A stretch of DNA of 64,000 nucleotides from Chamaecyparis obtusa (lineage: Eukaryota; Streptophyta; Pinopsida; Cupressales; Cupressaceae): NCBI GenBank assembly GCA_027943335.1, contig BSBK01002093.1, forward strand, positions 558,001-622,000, given 5' to 3'. Under the pieces are notes generated by a model. The model worked only from the letters and a program-made list of their open reading frames with translations, made no database searches and was not told the origin of the DNA. A program made the position numbers and the translations under genes. Below, in pieces: positions 60,431 through 64,000 of the stretch; position 1 is the stretch's first letter; every line of letters starts with the position of its first letter.

Positions 60431-62830
60431 TAAAAATTGTATGTATAATTTAATTAAATAATATATTATGTAATATGAATCATAAGTATAATTACAAAAT
60501 AAATATATAGAAAGTAAATAACTAAATATAAATTATGAATACATTGTAAACATAGTTAAATAACCAGTGCAAATGATGTTAAAAAAACTACGGTACCTCA
60601 TTTGATTAATTTTGAGAAATCAATGAGTCCTTGCTATTTTTAGTGTCTTCTTGGATACACAAATTATTTGTTGTGGATGAGAAGTATAAAAATTGGAAAA
60701 AAAAAAAATCATCATATTCAGCAGATCTAAGATGGAGGAAAATTCACACACATAAGACAAAATTTCATGCACTTAGGAAGGAAGAGCTACCATTTTTTAT
60801 AATGAAATAAATTTGTGTACCCTTCAAGTAATGTTACTTTAGTGCTCCACATTGCCCAACATGAATATCACGTCAGGAACCTCCTAATTCAACATTGGTC
60901 TACCGACGAATTCGAAAGTTCAATATATGAGAGGACACCTTTCTATATTGTCTAAGGGGAATAACGGTCATCAAAATCATGGTATAATCGTAAAAGTCCA
61001 CTTTATTTTAGAATTATGTATGGATTAATCAATCATATTTGGGAGACACTTTTTTTTTCTTCAACTCTGCTTTATGATTCAAGTTTTAGTTGGCTAGCGA
61101 GGGATCTAAGTTTCTATAAGATAGAAACATCAATAGAAATGTGAAATTGGGACCTTCCTCTTACACCATTTTTTAAAAAAAATACTCTGAAGTGTTGCAT
61201 CATTCCATGCTCCCTGATACTAATATCAACCAAAGTATTTCCATTTTATTTTGAGCATTATTATATTTTTTAAAACTGTTGAAAAGCATATGCGAAAGCC
61301 ATGCACAAAAATTAATTATGTCAGATTACCTGCACGGCCAAAAATTTGGATACAAGAGCAGACTAGAGAGCAATATTTCACAAACAAGAAAGGGATGATG
61401 ATAACAAGTAACCAGAGTTAAGCAGGGTTCCTTCATTGATTACATTCTCAGCTGCAGCGCCAGTTGCATGTCATGTCTCTTTAGGCTCCATATTGCTTGT
61501 CATGTTGTCTCTTTTAGTCTTTGCCTTTAGTGTTCATCTCTTTGTGCCGAATTTTGTAACTTGTTTTTCTTACTGACATCAAAATACTGGCCTCAAAATA
61601 TGAGTTACAACTTGAAATGATCAAAACATAGATAATTTCATATGCAGAAATAACATAGCTTGCTCTTTCAACGAGCATTAATGTTTAGTAATTTCATTCT
61701 TCCAACTCTGTTTTTCTATAAATTGTTCTTCAATATAGTGTTAAGAGTTTTAATTTATATCTTTCACTTTTTACAGTGATCTAGATTTTTATAAAGTTCC
61801 CCAAGTCAGAATTTGCGCTAAACTGAAACTAATGAACATGCGATGGAAGCCAATTACAATCTCTCTCAGAGGAACACGGCTGGGTATTTCAGCGGACAAG
61901 GGAAGGAAGAGATTTCACTACAAACATCAACCTAATCTTATTCCTTTAAAATTAAAATAACAGCCAATCAAAGATCAGATAAATGAAATGCAAATCGGAT
62001 GTGGAAAGGTGGGGTAGCAGAGATGACCACGCCACCCAAAATCAGCATAACACCTTTTTCCCGGAACAGAGGATACCAACATTGATAAGTGAGGTGACCA
62101 CCAAGCATATTGTTGCACTAAAAACTGAATTTGATTTGATATGTGTCAATCATGCTTTCCGTCAACAAAAAAGTGAAAAAATAGGTGAAAAAGATCCAAT
62201 GGCTGTAGACAGTGCAATCGTCTTGCACTGTCTATTGGTCCATGTCAACCATTGATATTGAAACACCTTCCGCATAAAGATATATCTTAGTTGAGTTTTC
62301 TAGATTAAAAACCTTTGAGTATGATTAGTTGCTTAAACAGAAATTTTGATGTCACTCCCGGTTATAGAACTACTCACAGAAAATTCAATGTTAGAAGTCG
62401 CTGCCAAGAATATTTCAGGTATACGACTTAATAACTCATTAAGTTGTTACCAAGTGTCTGAGGATGAAAAGTTGGCAGATTTATCCACACATATTACACT
62501 TCTGCTTGAATGAGAGCAGTCTTTGTTTCACTATTTGACAAATTGCAGCCGGTGCAAAAAACTAACCACAATGTTTCACCACTTCTATTAAAATATTCTA
62601 CATCAGTTACCCCTCATTGCCGCATATATATAAAACAATTGGTAAGAACGGAAAAAAGGCTTTGTGAGAAAACAGTTGTCAAATTTTATGGATTTACATG
62701 ATCTTATAAGGCGTGCAGGGATGCAAACATGAGGGAAAAATAATTACCAACATAAGTCTAATTATTCTATAAATGGCCAAAATTTGTCCTCTAGATGTAC
62801 TTTGAAGATGCTCTTGCATTATAATTAGAA
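60431..62830. other. Intergenic DNA
   Basis: No convincing gene, RNA or repeat pair. It is AT-rich with short open frames only (for example 61983-62255 plus), which show no recognisable protein pattern. Confidence 0.45.
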
Positions 62831-63150
62831 GTAAGTTAGCCCGAATGCCTAAACCAACTAAAAACAAACTGCCAATTGTGGCTGTGAAACTCTGATTTCA
62901 TGTCTTCCAAATTTAGAATCCCTTGACTCTCAGCAATTTTCTGAAGCTTCCAAGATTTAAAAATCCTATGGAAAGTCCTAAAAAGACAATACCTAACAGG
63001 AAAGGTTAATATCATTGAAGCAATCAGTGCCTGTAACATGTAATATATTATGTTAGTCTTGTTTAGCTCCTATGTCACAATGAAATACCTACTGAATAGC
63101 TGAAGCAAGCATAGCTGCCCAGACAAGGATGCAATCCTGGTAACATAAAT
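62831..63150 (-). other. Probable 3' untranslated region or downstream flank of MCU
   Basis: It follows the MCU stop codon. A 67-codon open stretch at 62836-63039 resembles no family I know and lacks a consistent splice link to the exon. The transcript end could not be placed. Confidence 0.4.
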
Positions 63151-63603
63151 TCAGACCCCAATAACTGTTTCCTGACTATTTTTAAAATCCAAAGGAGATT
63201 TACAGTGTTTCTGCAACTCCAAAAACCTATCCACATCAAACTTTCTCTTCTTGTAAAGCTTCTTCTGCTTGGAAAGAAAAAGCCTTGTCATCACATCTTG
63301 ATAACTTGGATCTCTTGATGTCATGAGAAAATACATATAGCCTAGAAGTAATCCACCAGTTGTGACAAAAAATGCTATGGGTTCCATGACATCCCAGGAA
63401 AGCTCCCAAAAAGTCAGACGAAAGAACAATGCGGTCTGCATGGATAGACAACATAAACCTGTCCACAAAACAATGCGAACATGCCTGTGTGCAATCCTAT
63501 CAATTTCTTCCTTTTCTTTCTGCAGCCTTGCCAATTCCTGTCTTCTGTGATCATCTTCTGGTGCCAATGCAAGAGGAACTGCATTCATCACAAGCTCTGC
63601 AAC
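63151..63603 (-). CDS. MCU: Mitochondrial calcium uniporter (MCU) family protein, last exon
   Basis: The exon encodes 150 residues and a TGA (63151-63153). It starts after an intron acceptor (TTTTTGCAG, ending at 63604). The first part is V-A-E-L-V-M-N-A-V-P, then a charged coiled-coil helix (about 16-42), TM1 (about 44-64), the pore loop with the selectivity motif WDVMEP at 70-75, TM2 (about 76-95), and a basic helix (S-R-D-P-S-Y-Q-D, then K-Q-K-K-L-Y-K-K-R-K). WD[IV]MEP is the Ca2+ filter of MCU channels in the inner mitochondrial membrane. The N-terminal exon with the transit peptide lies beyond the window. Frame and motifs are intact, so it is probably a live gene. Plants have several MCU paralogues; which one this is cannot be told. 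Confidence 0.93.
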   Translation of the reverse strand, partial: VAELVMNAVPLALAPEDDHRRQELARLQKEKEEIDRIAHRHVRIVLWTGLCCLSMQTALFFRLTFWELSWDVMEPIAFFVTTGGLLLGYMYFLMTSRDPSYQDVMTRLFLSKQKKLYKKRKFDVDRFLELQKHCKSPLDFKNSQETVIGV

Positions 63604-64000
63604 CTGCAAAAAGAATTCATTTACAAAATTCTGATACAGTAGAAAGCATAATTTGAAATGACACGGTGACAAGTTCTGCCAACAAAATGTGTCAGGTCAA
63701 GGACCTGGAAAACATTCAGTACAAATAATTCCAGTACGTTTTAAGTACATACTTTGTTTGGAAACCTCAATTTTTTGCTCAATAAATAATTGAGAAAATA
63801 TTGTTCCTAAATTCTTATTAGTAAATCTTTTATTTCCTTGAATATCTGACAATAGAATTCTAGAGGCTTTTTGAAAGGTAAGTAAATATTCTTTTCATCT
63901 CCATATGCCCTCATTTCCTCCCAATACTAACATCATATTTGGTATTTCAGTATAATTTTAATAATTACAAACTATTTACTGTAATATTTCAAACTCAGAG
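63604..64000 (-). other. MCU intron (partial)
   Basis: AT-rich sequence upstream of the exon on the minus strand, with a pyrimidine-rich acceptor at its lower end. No upstream exon text (the usual N-terminal MCU part) is readable to the window edge, so the intron is longer than 397 bases. Confidence 0.8.

Noticed and set aside
62836..63150. A further exon downstream of MCU, with hydrophobic open text and acceptor-like sites
   Set aside because: The candidate donor near 63093 and acceptor near 63033 do not keep an open frame, and the MCU frame ends at its own stop. It is more likely 3' UTR or flank.

Overview
The window is plant nuclear DNA from a large, repeat-rich genome. Nearly all of it is LTR retrotransposon sequence, much of it nested, with LINE and SINE insertions. 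The only host gene I can support is the last exon of a mitochondrial calcium uniporter (MCU-type) gene on the minus strand at the right edge (63151-63603). A seed plant is certain. A gymnosperm-like genome is possible from the density and age of the elements, but no species marker is visible.

Layout. 1-2940: 5' part of a minus-strand Ty1/copia element (copia-1), running off the left edge. 2941-4101 and 11041-about 11800: a decayed minus-strand Ty3/gypsy gag, split by copia-2 (4102-11040; both LTRs, iMet-type primer site, decayed gag-pol). About 16360-17347: a probable gypsy 5' LTR. 17388-20514: a complete small non-autonomous LTR element (TSD gtaag), next to gypsy gag-protease debris (20756-22130). 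26404-34234: a complete 7.8 kb LTR element (TSD ccttc) that codes only for gag and protease. 35281-59727: a tandem LTR-internal-LTR-internal-LTR gypsy-type array. Its internal regions carry an antisense ORF of the plant mobile domain (PMD) family. The array is broken by a young copia element (copia-3, 41767-46741, TSD gatat), a LINE fragment (47389-47880, 15-bp TSD) and a 9.1 kb insertion of unknown type (49873-58996). That insertion itself holds an ORF1-only LINE (56219-58177). 59929-60430: a probable tRNA-derived SINE. 60430-62830: no recognisable feature. 62831-64000: 3' flank, terminal exon and intron of MCU.

The insertions give a relative history. The PMD array is oldest, and copia-3, the LINE fragment and the 9.1 kb element are each inserted in it. 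The ORF1 LINE is inserted in the 9.1 kb element. Copia-3 is young: its two 401-bp LTRs differ at 12 sites, all transitions and mostly at CG or CHG. Its gag-pol is one frame from start to stop with four nonsense codons, each explicable by C-to-T change, which is the mark of decay under cytosine methylation. The least expected observations are the antisense PMD ORFs in a shared-LTR tandem, a small inversion beside an (AT)90 run, a cluster of 17 TTGAC motifs upstream of the PMD ORF, and a long unrecognised protein in the 9.1 kb insertion.
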